A DNA stretch of 64,000 nucleotides from Symbiodinium natans (taxonomy: Eukaryota > Sar > Dinophyceae > Suessiales > Symbiodiniaceae): assembly GCA_905221605.1 (NCBI GenBank), contig CAJNDS010001779.1, positions 521,146 through 585,145 of the forward strand, in the 5' to 3' direction. A program made the translations under genes and the position numbers. The notes beneath the pieces were generated by a model. The model searched no databases and had not been told where the DNA came from. It saw nothing but the letters and a program-made list of their open reading frames with translations. This document shows positions 43,093 through 53,010 of the stretch, one piece after another. Positions within the stretch are counted from its first letter, which is position 1. Every line of letters starts with the position of its first letter.

Positions 43093-44533
43093 GAACTTGG
43101 AACTTACAACCCTGCTTTTGGAAGCCAAGGCTTGTTTGGGAAAGTCAGCCCCCTGGTCCTGAAAGCATCTGTGTGGGGTGTAGGGTTTAGGGTTTAGGGT
43201 TTAGGGTTTAGGGTTTAGGGTTTAGGGTTTAGGGTTTAGGGTTTAGGGTTGAGGGTTTAGGGTTTAGGGTTTGGGGGTTGGGGTTTGGGGTTTAAAGGTT
43301 TAGGGCTTGGGGTTTCGGAGGGGGGGGGGGGGGGCTCTTTGTTGCCAAAAGCTGCAGCCTTAACTGTTGCGCGCAGGTGCTTGTTGCAACAGCCCTTCGA
43401 GGATTCTTCGAGAACCTGCAACAACAAGGTACTGGGCCTTTCAAGGCCCGGAATGTGCGCAAATGGATGCCTAAAACCCTCAAGGGTTGGGTTCCAATTG
43501 GAGATTACAGGGTTTGGGGCCTACACCTACGAGATCCCGGACACGGACCTGCTCCCGACAGAAGCGGCAGTGCGGGCCATGGCAGTAGCGGCAATTTCGA
43601 CGATTGCCTGTCGTGGTTTCCCTAAACCTTAAACCCTAAACCCTAAACTAAACCCTAACCCCTAAACCCTAAACCCTAAACCCTAAACCCGGAATCGGGG
43701 TGCAAGGATCTGAGAGCTAATCTACGTAAACTCGGCATCCTATGCATGCACCCACTGGAACAGAGATCCCAAAAGGGTGCATCTTAGGGTTTAGGGTTTA
43801 GGGTTGAAGGTTTAGGGTTTAGGGTTTAAGGTTTAGGGTTTAGGGGTTCAGACAGTTCGGGTCCAGCCAAGCGACACTCATTCCGGATGTAGTGCCTCGC
43901 AGGGCGGATGGGGAGGATTATACAGCATCTTCCCACGGAGCTATTCATCTCATGCATCATAACAGGTAGGGGGCTGTGTCGGGGTATAGGGTTTAGGGTT
44001 TATAGGGTTTATAGGTATTTTTTTTGAAAAAGGGTTTAGGGTTTAGGGTTTAGGGTTTAGGGTTTAGGGTTTAGGGTTTTAGGGTTTAGGGTTTAGGGCT
44101 TCGGGGAGTTCGGAAAGGGGCCTACTTAGGGGGATGAGGTCGTATCGTACCCTTCTGGGGTACCATTTGTGTCCTATCCTAAAAGGTCCATGTACCTTTA
44201 TGGTAGTAAACACTTGTGGGAATCCCCCTTAAAGGCCCAAGCATATACTAGAAAGGTACGTGGACCCTTATTATGGTATGTAAACACACCCCCCAAGAAG
44301 GCTGAGCAGCAAAGACAGGCCAACAAACAATTCACAAACACACCCCAGAGCCCAAAGAACGTACCGGGTCTACGGCGAAGCAAACCCTAAACCCTAAACC
44401 CTAAACCCTAAAGGGGGGAACTCCTATATCCCTCAACCCAGTTTCCCGAAATCATGCTGCCGCTCTTAGCACCGACACTGTGCCTGCATATAGGGCGTCC
44501 ACATCCGGCAGTGTTGTCGTCCTGAAGCTGTGA
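43093..44533 (+). CDS. Unidentified gene, six phase-matched exons
   Basis: Exons 43093-43170 (26 codons, GTYNPAFGSQGLFGKVSPLV), 43377-43428 (LVATALRGFFENLQQQ, donor GTACTG), 43511-43615 (FGAYTYEIPDTDLLPTEAAV), 43715-43776 (LIYVNSASYACTHWNRDPKR), 43856-43965 (SSQATLIPDVVPRRADGEDY, donor GTAGGG) and 44470-44533 (TDTVPAYRASTSGSVVVLKL, TGA). Lengths sum to 471 nt and every junction keeps phase. Introns contain TTTAGGG arrays and a family A element (44186-44265). The 5' end is missing. NRDP recalls part of P450 or haem-oxygenase sequences, too weak to call. Confidence 0.66.
43180..43280 (+). repeat. TTTAGGG array inside the first intron of the 43.1-44.5 kb gene
   Basis: About thirteen units, one with TTGAGGG, between exons 43093-43170 and 43377-43428; a G16 tract follows. 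Confidence 0.9.
44186..44265. mobile_element. TIR element, family A, copy 4
   Basis: Ends GTCCATGTACC / GGTACGTGGAC with an inner TTAAAGGCCCAAG block. It lies in the last intron of the 43.1-44.5 kb gene. Confidence 0.75.
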
Positions 44534-44549
44534 AGGGCAAGGGCTAGGG

Positions 44550-44680
44550 TTTAGGGGTAGGGTTTAGGGTTTAGGGTTTAGGGTTTAGGGTTTAGGGTTT
44601 AGGGTTTAGGGTTTAGGGTTTAGGGTTTAGGGTTTAGGGTTTAGGGCTTAGGGCTTAGGGTTTAGGGTTTAGGGTTTAGG
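44550..44680 (+). repeat. Long TTTAGGG array
   Basis: About eighteen units with two TTAGGGC variants, just downstream of the stop of the plus-strand gene. Confidence 0.93.
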
Positions 44681-44789
44681 GTTGTGCTAGATCAGTGGTC
44701 TCCTGTACCTGCCAGTGCCATATAGAACTCTTCTATACTTAAGAACCCGAAAGCCCTAAATGTACTTCGTTTGGGAGCCTTTGCCTCTC

Positions 44790-44821
<32 letters not shown>

Positions 44822-45330
44822 TGGATGATCAAACCTACGAATCTGCCGTCACCAGAGCTGGCTTTCCGGTGGGCGGTTGATGTTTAGGATACAGGGTCGA
44901 GTGTTTAGAGGCTTTGGGCTTTGTGGCTTTCAGGGCATTAGGTACTGGTAGTAGGGATACAAGGTTTAGGGTTTAGGGCTAGAGTTTAAGGTTTAGGGTT
45001 TAGGGCTAGAATTTAAGATTTAGGGGTGGGGGATGCCAAAGAATCTTTCGCCAAGGGGTACCCCTCACGGGCTCCCTTAAGCCTAAACCCTAAACCCCAA
45101 ACCCCAAACCCTACACCCTAAACCCTAAACCCTAAACCCTAAAGCCTAAACCCTCTACGAAAAAAGGATGAACAAAAAGTCTGTGATTTACCTCCGATAC
45201 CCTCCGCAAGCACTTCGAATCATAGAGGTGTCCAAAGCCCTGCCCAAAGGGGTGCGTTCGTGTCACTGTTGGGTTTGGGTTTAGGAAACCCTAAACCCTA
45301 AACCCTAAACCCTAAACCCTAAACCCTAAA

Positions 45331-45976
45331 CCCCAAACTTGGGTTCGGCCGGTCCACACTAACAGTCGCCACCAGCAGACCCACAAATAAAAGCACCCGG
45401 TAAATGCCAAAAAATTGACTGAGATTCCTGCTATTCCTGGTGCTATTCCTGGTGCTATTTCTGGTGCTATTTCTGGTGCATTTTTTTGTGCTATTCCTGG
45501 TGCTATTTCTGGTGCTATGTTTTGTGCTATTGTTTGTGCTATTTCTGGTGCTATTTTTTGTGCTATTGTTTGTGCTATTTCTGGTGCTATTTCTGGTGCT
45601 GTTGCTGGTGCTATGTGACTAACAATCACCATCAGCAGACCCACAAAAAACAGCACCCGGTAAATGCTAAGCTGCTAAAATTGACTGGGATTCCTGGTGC
45701 AATTTCTTGTGCTATTGTTTGTGCTATTTCTGGTGCTATTTTTTGTGCTATTCCTGGCGCTATTTCTGGTGCTATTTTTTGTGCTATTGTTTGTGCTATT
45801 TCTGGTGCTATTTCTGGTGCTATGTGACTAACAGTCACCACCAGCAGACCCACAAAAGAAGCACCCGGTAAATGCTAAAATTGACTGGGATTCCTGGTGC
45901 TATTTTTGGCCTGTGTGTTATAAGGCCACGGCGTTATTTGACTGTTAGTGTGGACCGGCCGAACCCAACCCCAAAC
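45331..45976. mobile_element. Non-autonomous DNA transposon with long TIRs and minisatellite core
   Basis: The 29-bp perfect terminal inverted repeats (45339-45367 and 45940-45968) begin TTGGGTTCGGCCGGTCCACA. The direct repeat CCCCAAAC flanks both ends (45331-45338, 45969-45976): an 8-bp target duplication, as in hAT-like elements. The insertion site is a degenerate telomere-like repeat. The interior has three units (from 45358, 45618 and 45827), each a header with CAGACCCACAAA and AGCACCCGGTAAATGC followed by a 12-bp tandem array of different length. No transposase. All frames through the core are open because 12 is a multiple of 3. Confidence 0.9.
45422..45908 (+). repeat. 12-bp minisatellite GCTATTTCTGGT in three blocks
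   Basis: Units of GCTATTTCTGGT with variants GCTATTTTTTGT, GCTATTGTTTGT and GCTATTCCTGGT. Blocks are about 45422-45617, 45683-45826 and 45886-45908. Plus frames translate as repeated GAISGAIF-type tetrapeptides. I do not regard them as genes. Confidence 0.9.
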
Positions 45977-46477
45977 CCTAAACCCTAAGCCCTAAACCTA
46001 AACCCTATGATTAGAGGCAGTCCTCGAGATTGGCCTCCTGGTCTCTGGTCGCAGGTACTCCAGGGCGGCAGGCAGGTGTCAACCGCTCTTGATGGGGGCG
46101 CAATGCGGTAGTTCTCTTAACTAGGGTCCCTTTGTGGGCCCCCTACACAATATGGCACCCTCGTAAAAGGACCTCAAAAAGAGGACCCTAAGAAAGATAG
46201 CTACCAAAAGCTTTTTGCAATGGTTCAGGGTCTTGGTCTACAGGGTTTGGGAGGGAGTCGGGCGCTGAGGGAGGGAGTGCCCTACCCAAAAGACCCCTAA
46301 ACCCGAGACCCCTACCATGCACCGCCACAGAACCTAGCCCTCAATCCTAAACCCTCACAACCCTGTCAACCCTGCGTCCACCCAAAACCCTGAACATCCT
46401 GAAGGCCCTCCGAAACCCTAAACCCTAAACCCTAAACCCTTAACCCAAACCCTAAACCCTAAACCCTAAACCCTCAA

Positions 46478-46532
46478 CTAAGGCCCAGAATCGCCCCGCC
46501 CCAAAAAAGCCTGTATACCCTGAACACCACCA
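46478..46532. repeat. Direct duplication, copy 1
   Basis: About 55 bp containing AAGGCCCAGAATCGCCCCGC and CTGAACACCACCA, repeated at 47100-47154 with few differences. Confidence 0.8.
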
Positions 46533-46808
46533 GCCCAGTCACCTCTAAACCCCTATGAACCCTAAACCCCAAACCCTAAACCCTGAACCCTAAACCCTAA
46601 ACCCTAACCCCTATGAATCCAAGAAGTTTCGGAGATGCGATAAACCCTTTGAAGCCCCCAGCCCTCTCTACAGACTCCACAGTCCCTGCAGACTCCATAA
46701 ACCCTAAAAGCCTAAACCCAAAACCCAAAACCGAAAACCCTAAACCCTACCCCGAGAGACACCCTACCAACCCTGAAGGCACCCTATAGACTCTATGAAC
46801 CGTATATG

Positions 46809-46913
46809 TTGGGATGTTCCCCCATTATACCAACATTCAATAATCGGAATTAGAATCGGGGGTACTATGACCCCTATTGAGGACTGTAAGTATGAAGAGG
46901 GGGGACATCCCCA
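46809..46913. mobile_element. TIR element, family D
   Basis: The left end TTGGGATGTTCCCCC and right end GGGGGGACATCCCCA are inverted. TATATG-like sequence flanks both sides and may be a decayed duplication. Confidence 0.65.
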
Positions 46914-46938
46914 GGTATATATAGGTCATACCCTAAGG

Positions 46939-47030
46939 GTCCATGTACCTCATTGTTATGTACTTGGGCCCAACAGTCCCGATATAGGAGGTACGTTAAG
47001 GCCCAAGTATTCCCTATTTGGTACATGGAC
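46939..47030. mobile_element. TIR element, family A, copy 5
   Basis: Perfect ends GTCCATGTACC / GGTACATGGAC, flanked by CCCTAAGG and CCCTAAAC. It lies 26 bp beyond the family D element at 46809-46913. Confidence 0.85.
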
Positions 47031-47099
47031 CCCTAAACCCTAAACCCTAGACCCTAAACCCTGAACCCAAAACCCTAAAGCCAAAACCCTAAACCCTAA

Positions 47100-47185
47100 A
47101 CTAAGGCCCAGAATCGCCCCGCCCCTAAAAAACCTGTATACCCTGAACACCACCATAAGGCCCAAGTATTCCCAGGTACATGGAC
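47100..47185. repeat. Duplication copy 2 fused to a truncated family A end
   Basis: 47100-47154 repeats 46478-46532. 47157-47185 is the right end of family A alone (AAGGCCCAAGTATTCCC ... GGTACATGGAC). The junction suggests a rearrangement copying pieces of this neighbourhood. Confidence 0.7.
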
Positions 47186-47309
47186 CCCTAAACCCTAAAC
47201 CCTAAACCCTAAGCCCTAAACCCTGAACCCTAAAGCCTAAACCCTAAACCCTAAACCCTAAACCCTAAAACCTAAACCCTGAACCCTAAAACCCTAAACC
47301 CTAAACCCT

Positions 47310-50300
47310 GCTCCGTGTGGCCTGCCACGTCGGGCGGTCGGGGTGCCCTGGTGGCCATGTCGCTGCCGCCCAGGGGCTCGCTGCCTCGGCTTCGATTCCC
47401 CTGCGTCTTTTTGTTGCCCGTTAATGTAAGGGTTTAGGGTTTAGGGTTTAGGGTCTAGGGTTTAGGGTTTAGGGTTTAGGGTTTAGGGTTTAGGGTTTCG
47501 GGTGTAGGGTTTAGGGTTTAGGAGGTTTCTTTTGAGAAGCCCCAATGATACCCCACGAGTAACCTGTACAACCTAAGGGCCCATACCGAACGTCCTACTT
47601 CAAAACCCTCTAGAGAGGTATGGGGGACCAGAGAGCCCTTGCGACTCCGTATCGGGGGGTGCAGGGTTTAGTGCCAACAATCCCATTGAAGTGTATGAAC
47701 CCGAAACCTTAAGCCCCATATCCCAGTATAAGCCCTAAACCTATGGACCCGAAACCCATACGCTACACTCAAAGGCCAATACCCGACGAACCCCATAACC
47801 TTACACCCCGTAACCCTAAAAAAGCTATGAACGCTAAATCCCGATCATTATCCTAGCTATAGAACAACCCTGCAACCTCAAACCCTATAACCCGAAAATA
47901 CTTCAGTATGAAACCTATAAAGCTTGCAGCCCTTAACCCTAAGGGACGGTAGTCCGCCAGGGTGCCTTGAAGGACGCGAACCACGTCCTCGTGGCCGGCC
48001 TGGAGGTTCATTATGGTCAAATACTTTTTTTAGGAGGGTTTAGGGTTTAGGGTTTGGGGTTTAGGGTTTGGGGTTTAGGGTTTGGGGTTTAGGGTTTGTG
48101 GTTTGGGGTTCAATTAGGGTTTGTGGTTTAGGGCTTGGCTGAATTTAGCACAACCTCCCCAAGTGGCGCCTTCTTCGCCACCTCCATGGCTGTGTCGAGA
48201 GCGCCGGAGGCCTTGTCCACATCCACACGGGAACCTTGAGCTTAGGATTTTGAGGGGGTTTGGGGTTTAGGGTTTAGGGTTTAGGGCTTGGGGTTTAGGG
48301 TTTAGGGTTTAGGGCTTAGGGTTTAGGGCTTAGGGTTTCGGGTTTAGGGGTTGGGATGTTCCCCATTTTTGCGAACAGCTCCTTAGCAGAGAATATAGTA
48401 CCCCCCCGATGATAATCTTCATTAAGGACTGAGAGGATGAGGGAACATCCCATGTTTGACTATGACATTAGACTGTGATCACACTTCGGAAGCTTCTCTC
48501 CATCACCCACAGGTACAGAGGAAACTTGTTTGTCGTTACAGCGTCATCTTGTATGTTTTGTGAGAGATTGTTCTGTGGAACTATGAACAGGGTCTTGTAA
48601 CAAAGTTTGCTAAATTACCTGGTCATATGTGACTTGCCTCCTCCCGCATATTTAGATCGTATCATTAGAGGACTGTGTTTAACGATGTATTCTGCAAAAT
48701 GCCTGGTATCCCACTCATCCTCTATAGACAGGGTATCATTCTTAAAGAGAGGTATGGGCATTAAAGTGTTCACTTTTGCCTTGTGCTCGTCTCTCGGTTC
48801 TACTATATGTTTACCCTTTTTCATGTCTCCACCCGCAATATGATCATTCTTGCGACCATCTATGCAAGACGCAATTTTCCTCTGGACATGTGCGTGAACA
48901 GGCTAGAGTCTCATGTGCATAGTCCAGCGAAGATCTAGCAAGATTCGGGTTCTTGATGGGCTAGTGCTCCAACTTGAGACAGGCTTAACTGCTGACTATG
49001 CACAAGAATGGAAGATCTGACAAGAACGTCACTACATGCACATGTTGTGAGACGGCGGGACTAGGATTCAGGACAACTTGCCCTGGAAAGCTTATCCGCT
49101 ACACTGCAAACGCCCCGCCTTGAAATGGCATGGGCAGTAACAGAATCCAACAACATTGCTCTGTGACAGGAATGCGCAAATCTGTTCACAATCGGCTTCG
49201 GCTGGTGATTACGCCATTGATAGCGTGGATGTTGTCATACCTCCATCGGCGCAGGTCAGGCTCACCCGAGAAGACGATCTTCAGCCACTTGAAACGCCCC
49301 CGGGCTGGGTCCTTTCCAATATCATGATCCGCATTGGAGGCCGCAACTCTGGGCATCATTCGGTTCACTTCCTCGACGACACTGGCTTGCAGTTGTCCTG
49401 CTCCGTACTCCGCTGTCTTGACTTTGCCTTGCAAGATCGTGCGGCATCTTTCTGGGATGAAGTATACCGCATCACCCTCAAACACGAGCTTCAAGGATTT
49501 CACTGTACCAGGTGCAGGATCACCTGCCATGGTGTTGTTGTTTATGATCATCCTGGAGCGCAAGTTAGACTGGATGATCTTCGTAACGTCCTTGGTGTCA
49601 TACCAGGCTTCCTTGAGTTTGCCAATGAACTCAAACTTCTGTGTACCCTCCTCCAGGTAGACCACAGTCTTGACGGGATGCTGGTTGTCTGCCCCGGCAG
49701 CGGCTGACATCATGAGATGCGCAGGGAGCACACTACAAACACAAATGCTGAAAGCCTGTCTGCTGCAAGAGACAGAGAATCAGCAGGGCAGGGGTGATAG
49801 CCCAACATTGGTGAGCAGTGTATAGTTTGGGATTTGTGTCTCATTGAACGGTGCATCCAATACTCGCAAGACACTCTGCTGCACTGGCAGGTTAGAGCGC
49901 ATAGTCCTCATTGGCTTCGTCGACACCCGGAGGGATGATGTTCATAATGGGCAACCACGTCAGGCACAACTGCAGATAACCACGAATGCCTACATAGCGT
50001 GCTCGCACCACCTGGGGCTTTCTAAGGCTACCATCAGCTGGTCCTTGTGGTTCAGAGAAGCCAGGTTGGACGGGGAATTTGGAAAGTAGCTGTGCATTTG
50101 CAGAGGTGTACGGGGGAGTATATAATCCTTTAATGGGTAGGTTAGTGGTAGGCTGGTGGTATTATTACCAAAAACGGGCAAAGGTTCCGCTAATTCATTC
50201 CCCCCCCGTTCCCCCTCGGCCCGCCTACCCCAATTACCTGCAGTTTCGTAGTAATTTCCCCGTAACTAAGAGGTATAACCCACAAAACTGCAGGTACTTG

Positions 50301-53010
50301 GGATTACAGGTAAGCTGCATAAGCCCTAAAAGCCCTAACCCCCCTAAGCGCAAAGGAACGCTTCAGCACGCGCACGACGTCAGCATGGCCGAAGGCTGCT
50401 GCGATAACCAGCGGCGGCTTCTCCACCCCATCAGTCGGGTCCTTCAAAGGGATTAGGGTTTAGGGTTTTAGGGTTTAGGGTTTAGGGTTTGGGGTTTAGG
50501 GTTGAGGGTTTGGGGTTCGGGTTTAAGGTTTAGGGTTGAGGGTTCAAGACCCTAAACCCTATGAGCTTATTCAAAACGAATTATTCAAAACGAAACCTTG
50601 AACCCTATACCACCCAAAGGGCCGAGTCAAAGCAGGGTGGAGGGCTTTTTTGACGGTTTAGCACCTCGATCTGGCTTTCGGGCTCGTAAGGTTTGGGGCT
50701 TAGGGTTTAGGGTTTAGGGTTTAAGGTTTAGGGTCTAGGGTTTAGGGTTCAAGGTTTAGGGTCTGCGGAAGGAGTAGAATCGTAGTCTATTGGCGTTGGC
50801 GGTGGTCTAGGGCTGCTAGAGCTCCCTCGCCGTACATCGTAGTCCACACCTGGCTTATGGGCCTCATGGTGTCCTTGAGAGTCCTTATCTTAACCCTAAA
50901 CCCTAAACCCGAAACCCCAAACCTCAAACCAGAATCCCTAAACCCTGAACCCGAAACCCTAAACCGCAAACGCCCCGACGTTCGGGTCCTTGATTGCCTT
51001 GTCGACCTGCATGGAGGCCTTCAGGAGCATCTCCACGATCCTGGTCTCAGGTGGTTTGCAGCTGCAACCCTTATAGGGTTTAGGGTTTTATTTTTAGGGT
51101 TTAGGGTTTAGGGTTTAGGGTTCAAGGTGTAGGGTACAAATACAGAATACTAACAGTACTATACCAGCAAAAAGACAAACAATAAAACAACAAGCGCAAA
51201 TACAAATAAAACAACAACATAGCAAAAACCTAAATGAGAAACAAAACCCAGGCCCGATGAGGCACCCCCCTCCCCCACTCATAAAAAAGGAGGAACTGCG
51301 CATTCGGGTCTTTCGGTCTCCTCGGGTAGTTACATGGTCTCTTATTCTTCTGTGCCCTTAACTGGGGAACCCTTCGATTCCTTAGATGCCCCCTTTTCTA
51401 CCCCTTAGCTACCCTTAAACCCACACTTCAGAACCCCTTTAAACGAACGTAAGAGACCATGTTCATACTTCAGAACCCTTTAACGTTTAAGGAAGGTAAG
51501 AAACCATATTAGGGGAGCACATGAACTTCCCCTTATAGCAGTAGCACCCGAGCATCTCAGGGTGGTTGTTCCGCACCGCGATGTACAGAGGCAGCGAGCC
51601 ACAAGGCAGAGCTTTGAAGGCGTCGGCCCGCGCGTTGAGCAGAACTTGGACGGTGGTGGCCTGGCCAGCATGGGCAAAGGGGTTTAGGGTTTAGGGTTTA
51701 GGGTTTGGGGTTTAGGGTTTAGGGCTACTACAATGAGGTTGGGGGGGCTTCGGGTTTCTGAAAACTGGGCCACCCCTTACTTCTAACTTTATCCCAGATA
51801 CAGCGAACATGCCGACACCCTAACGCCCTTTTAAACCCTTCAATTCAAATCTTCAATTCAACCCTTATGACCCTCAACCCGAAACCCTTATTTATTGAAT
51901 CGTGAAAGCCCCTTAAACACTTAAAACCCTAAACCCCTTAATTAAACCCTTTAGTTAAATCGTGAACAACCCTTAATTGAACCCTTCGACGGTTCCCGGG
52001 AGGAGCGCCCGCTGGGGGCCCCTTGCCTGGCCCTCCTGCGCGGCGATGAAGAGCGGGGTGGCGCCCGCTTTGGTGGCTTGGTTCAGCTGGGCCCCGTGGT
52101 TAACCTCAGAGGGATTTTGGGGGTTAGGGAGTTGGGGTTTGGGGTGTTTTGTTTTTGAGGAGTTAGGGTTAGGGTGGGTGTGTTTTTGTTTGTTTTTGAT
52201 TTGCCCAAAAGGCCTACAGCCAGAAACAGGGAACCTACATCCGTTTTGGGGCGAGCGTCGTGTCCTGAGCGCCCCTGTGCCAGGGGCCCGGAAGGTCTCG
52301 AGCTCAGGGTTTATGTATAGGCATGGAATGTAGGGGTTGAGTAGGGTTTCGGTTTCAGGGTTCAGGGTTCAGGGTTTGGGGTTTAGGGTTTAGGGTTTAG
52401 GGTTTAGGATTTAGGGTTGAGTATAGGGTTGGGGGTGTGCGAATTTGGGCCCTTTTGTTACCCTCTGCAAACAGAACCGTTCCTAAAGATGAACCCCAAA
52501 TGCTACAAGCCCTTCAGATTTCAAAGAGGATGAATCCCTGAACCCGAAGCCCTGTATATGCGCACATAAACCCGGATCTGACGGGTCACCAGATATCGGA
52601 CGACGTCCTCGTGGCCGAACTGGCTCGCACTGTAGAGCGGGCTGACCTCGCTCCTTGGATCAAAACAGCTAACCCTAAACCCTAAGCCCTAAACCCTAAA
52701 AACCCTACACCCTAAACATATGGGCCCTGCCCCGTACAGCCCCACACCAAACAAAAACTAAACCCCCCAAAGACTGGAGGAAACGAACACGACCCTAAAC
52801 CCTAAACCCTAAACTTTCCTAAACCCATCAAAACCCCCCATAAAACCCCGGCAAGCCAAACAAACACCTCTGCAGGCCAAAGCGCTCATCGGTGCGATTG
52901 GGGTTGGCGTGCTTCTCGGACAGAAACTGCACCTGGTAATAGGGGCCTGAATTGTTAGAATAGGGTTTTTTTTTTTTTTTTGGGGGGGGGGGGGGTAATA
53001 CAGCATATTT
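47310..53010 (-). CDS. Ankyrin-repeat protein gene, multiple exons
   Basis: Ankyrin-type exons in gene order: 52932-52868 (VQFLSEKHANPNRTDERFGL; acceptor TTACCAG, donor GTGTTTG), about 52664-52566 (VSPLYSASQFGHEDVVRYLV), about 52100-51980 (LNQATKAGATPLFIAAQEG), 51660-51548 (VQVLLNARADAFKALPCGSL then PLYIAVRNNHPEML), 51045-50968 (IVEMLLKASMQVDKAIKDPN), 50441-50343 (EKPPLVIAAAFGHADVVRVL), about 48230-48152 (DVDKASGALDTAMEVAKKAP) and 47999-47945 (AGHEDVVRVLQGTLADYRP). These match the ankyrin consensus (G.TPL..AA..GH.dvV..LL). Ankyrin repeats mediate protein-protein contacts. A stop-bearing island (50890-50787) and an inserted helicase relic interrupt the series, so it may be two genes or partly decayed. 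Confidence 0.72.
48351..48453. mobile_element. TIR element, family D, truncating a helicase relic
   Basis: The left end TTGGGATGTTCCCC and right end GGGAACATCCCA are inverted. Its right edge is where the helicase-like frame at 48902-48455 is cut off. Confidence 0.75.
48455..48902 (-). pseudogene. Broken SF1-type helicase/P-loop ATPase fragment
   Basis: The minus frame from 48902 reads IVKHSPLMIRSKYAGGGKSH, a Walker A-like loop with the first Gly replaced by Lys, then meets a TAA (48617-48615). The same frame continues TLFIVPQNNLSQNI and DDAVTTNKF, which match motif Ia and the following region of viral/transposon SF1 helicases. A one-base shift near 48516 is then needed to read SVPVGDGEKLPKCDHS, and a family D element ends the sequence. 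Stop, frameshift and insertion together indicate a dead gene from a mobile element or virus-like source. Confidence 0.65.
49186..49713 (-). CDS. Orphan 175-residue frame upstream of the helicase relic
   Basis: ATG at 49713 (MMSAAAGADNQHPVKTVVYL) to TGA at 49188-49186, with coding-like composition throughout. Two segments resemble each other (KSLKLVFEGDAVYFIPERCR and FKWLKIVFSGEPDLRRWRYD), suggesting an internal duplication. WYDTKDVTKII vaguely recalls Bro-N/KilA-N-type DNA-binding modules, but I do not call it. It lies in a 1.8-kb block lacking telomere-like repeats and on the strand of the helicase relic, so it may be another ORF of the same element. Confidence 0.55.
   Translation of the reverse strand: MMSAAAGADNQHPVKTVVYLEEGTQKFEFIGKLKEAWYDTKDVTKIIQSNLRSRMIINNNTMAGDPAPGTVKSLKLVFEGDAVYFIPERCRTILQGKVKTAEYGAGQLQASVVEEVNRMMPRVAASNADHDIGKDPARGRFKWLKIVFSGEPDLRRWRYDNIHAINGVITSRSRL
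49740..50115 (-). pseudogene. Further coding relic of the same inserted element
   Basis: Minus frame FPVQPGFSEPQGPADGSLRK then IRGYLQLCLTWLPIMNIIPP runs to a TAA near 49905. The adjacent frame (VQQSVLRVLDAPFNETQIPN) takes over with a one-base offset and ends TGA near 49790. A frameshift or very short intron is implied. No family recognised. Confidence 0.45.
50229..50303. repeat. Inverted repeat at the edge of the helicase block
   Basis: The arms CCCCAATTACCTGCAGTTT and AAACTGCAGGTACTTGGGA pair with few mismatches around a 36-bp loop. It could be a terminus or a separate small element. Confidence 0.55.
50787..50890 (-). CDS. Terminal exon, minus strand
   Basis: Frame IRTLKDTMRPISQVWTTMYG then EGALAALDHRQRQ and TAG. 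Strong bias. It lies among ankyrin exons but shows no ankyrin consensus. Confidence 0.5.
52961..52996 (+). repeat. T16G14 homopolymer block
   Basis: A run of T followed by a run of G in the intron upstream of the 52932-52868 exon. Resembles the right end of family H. Confidence 0.85.

Noticed and set aside
43715-43965. Cytochrome P450 or haem peroxidase (NRDPKRFG)
   Set aside because: Spacing to a Cys-ligand motif does not fit, and no FxxGxRxCxG is visible downstream.
45415-45827. Repetitive protein gene (GAISGA / APEIAQ tetrapeptides)
   Set aside because: The frames are open only because of the 12-bp stop-free unit inside a transposon; no splice, start or codon evidence.
48915-49003. Small TIR element (GTGCATAGTC / GACTATGCAC)
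   Set aside because: 10-bp arms, single occurrence, no target duplication; may be chance or a transcript hairpin.
49500-49713. Bro-N/KilA-N DNA-binding domain
   Set aside because: Similarity limited to W.dtkDV.kii; too little to name.
50155-50175. Rolling-circle origin nonanucleotide (TATTATTAC fits NANTATTAC)
   Set aside because: The flanking stem is only four base pairs, no Rep endonuclease motif was seen, and a nine-base degenerate match is expected by chance.
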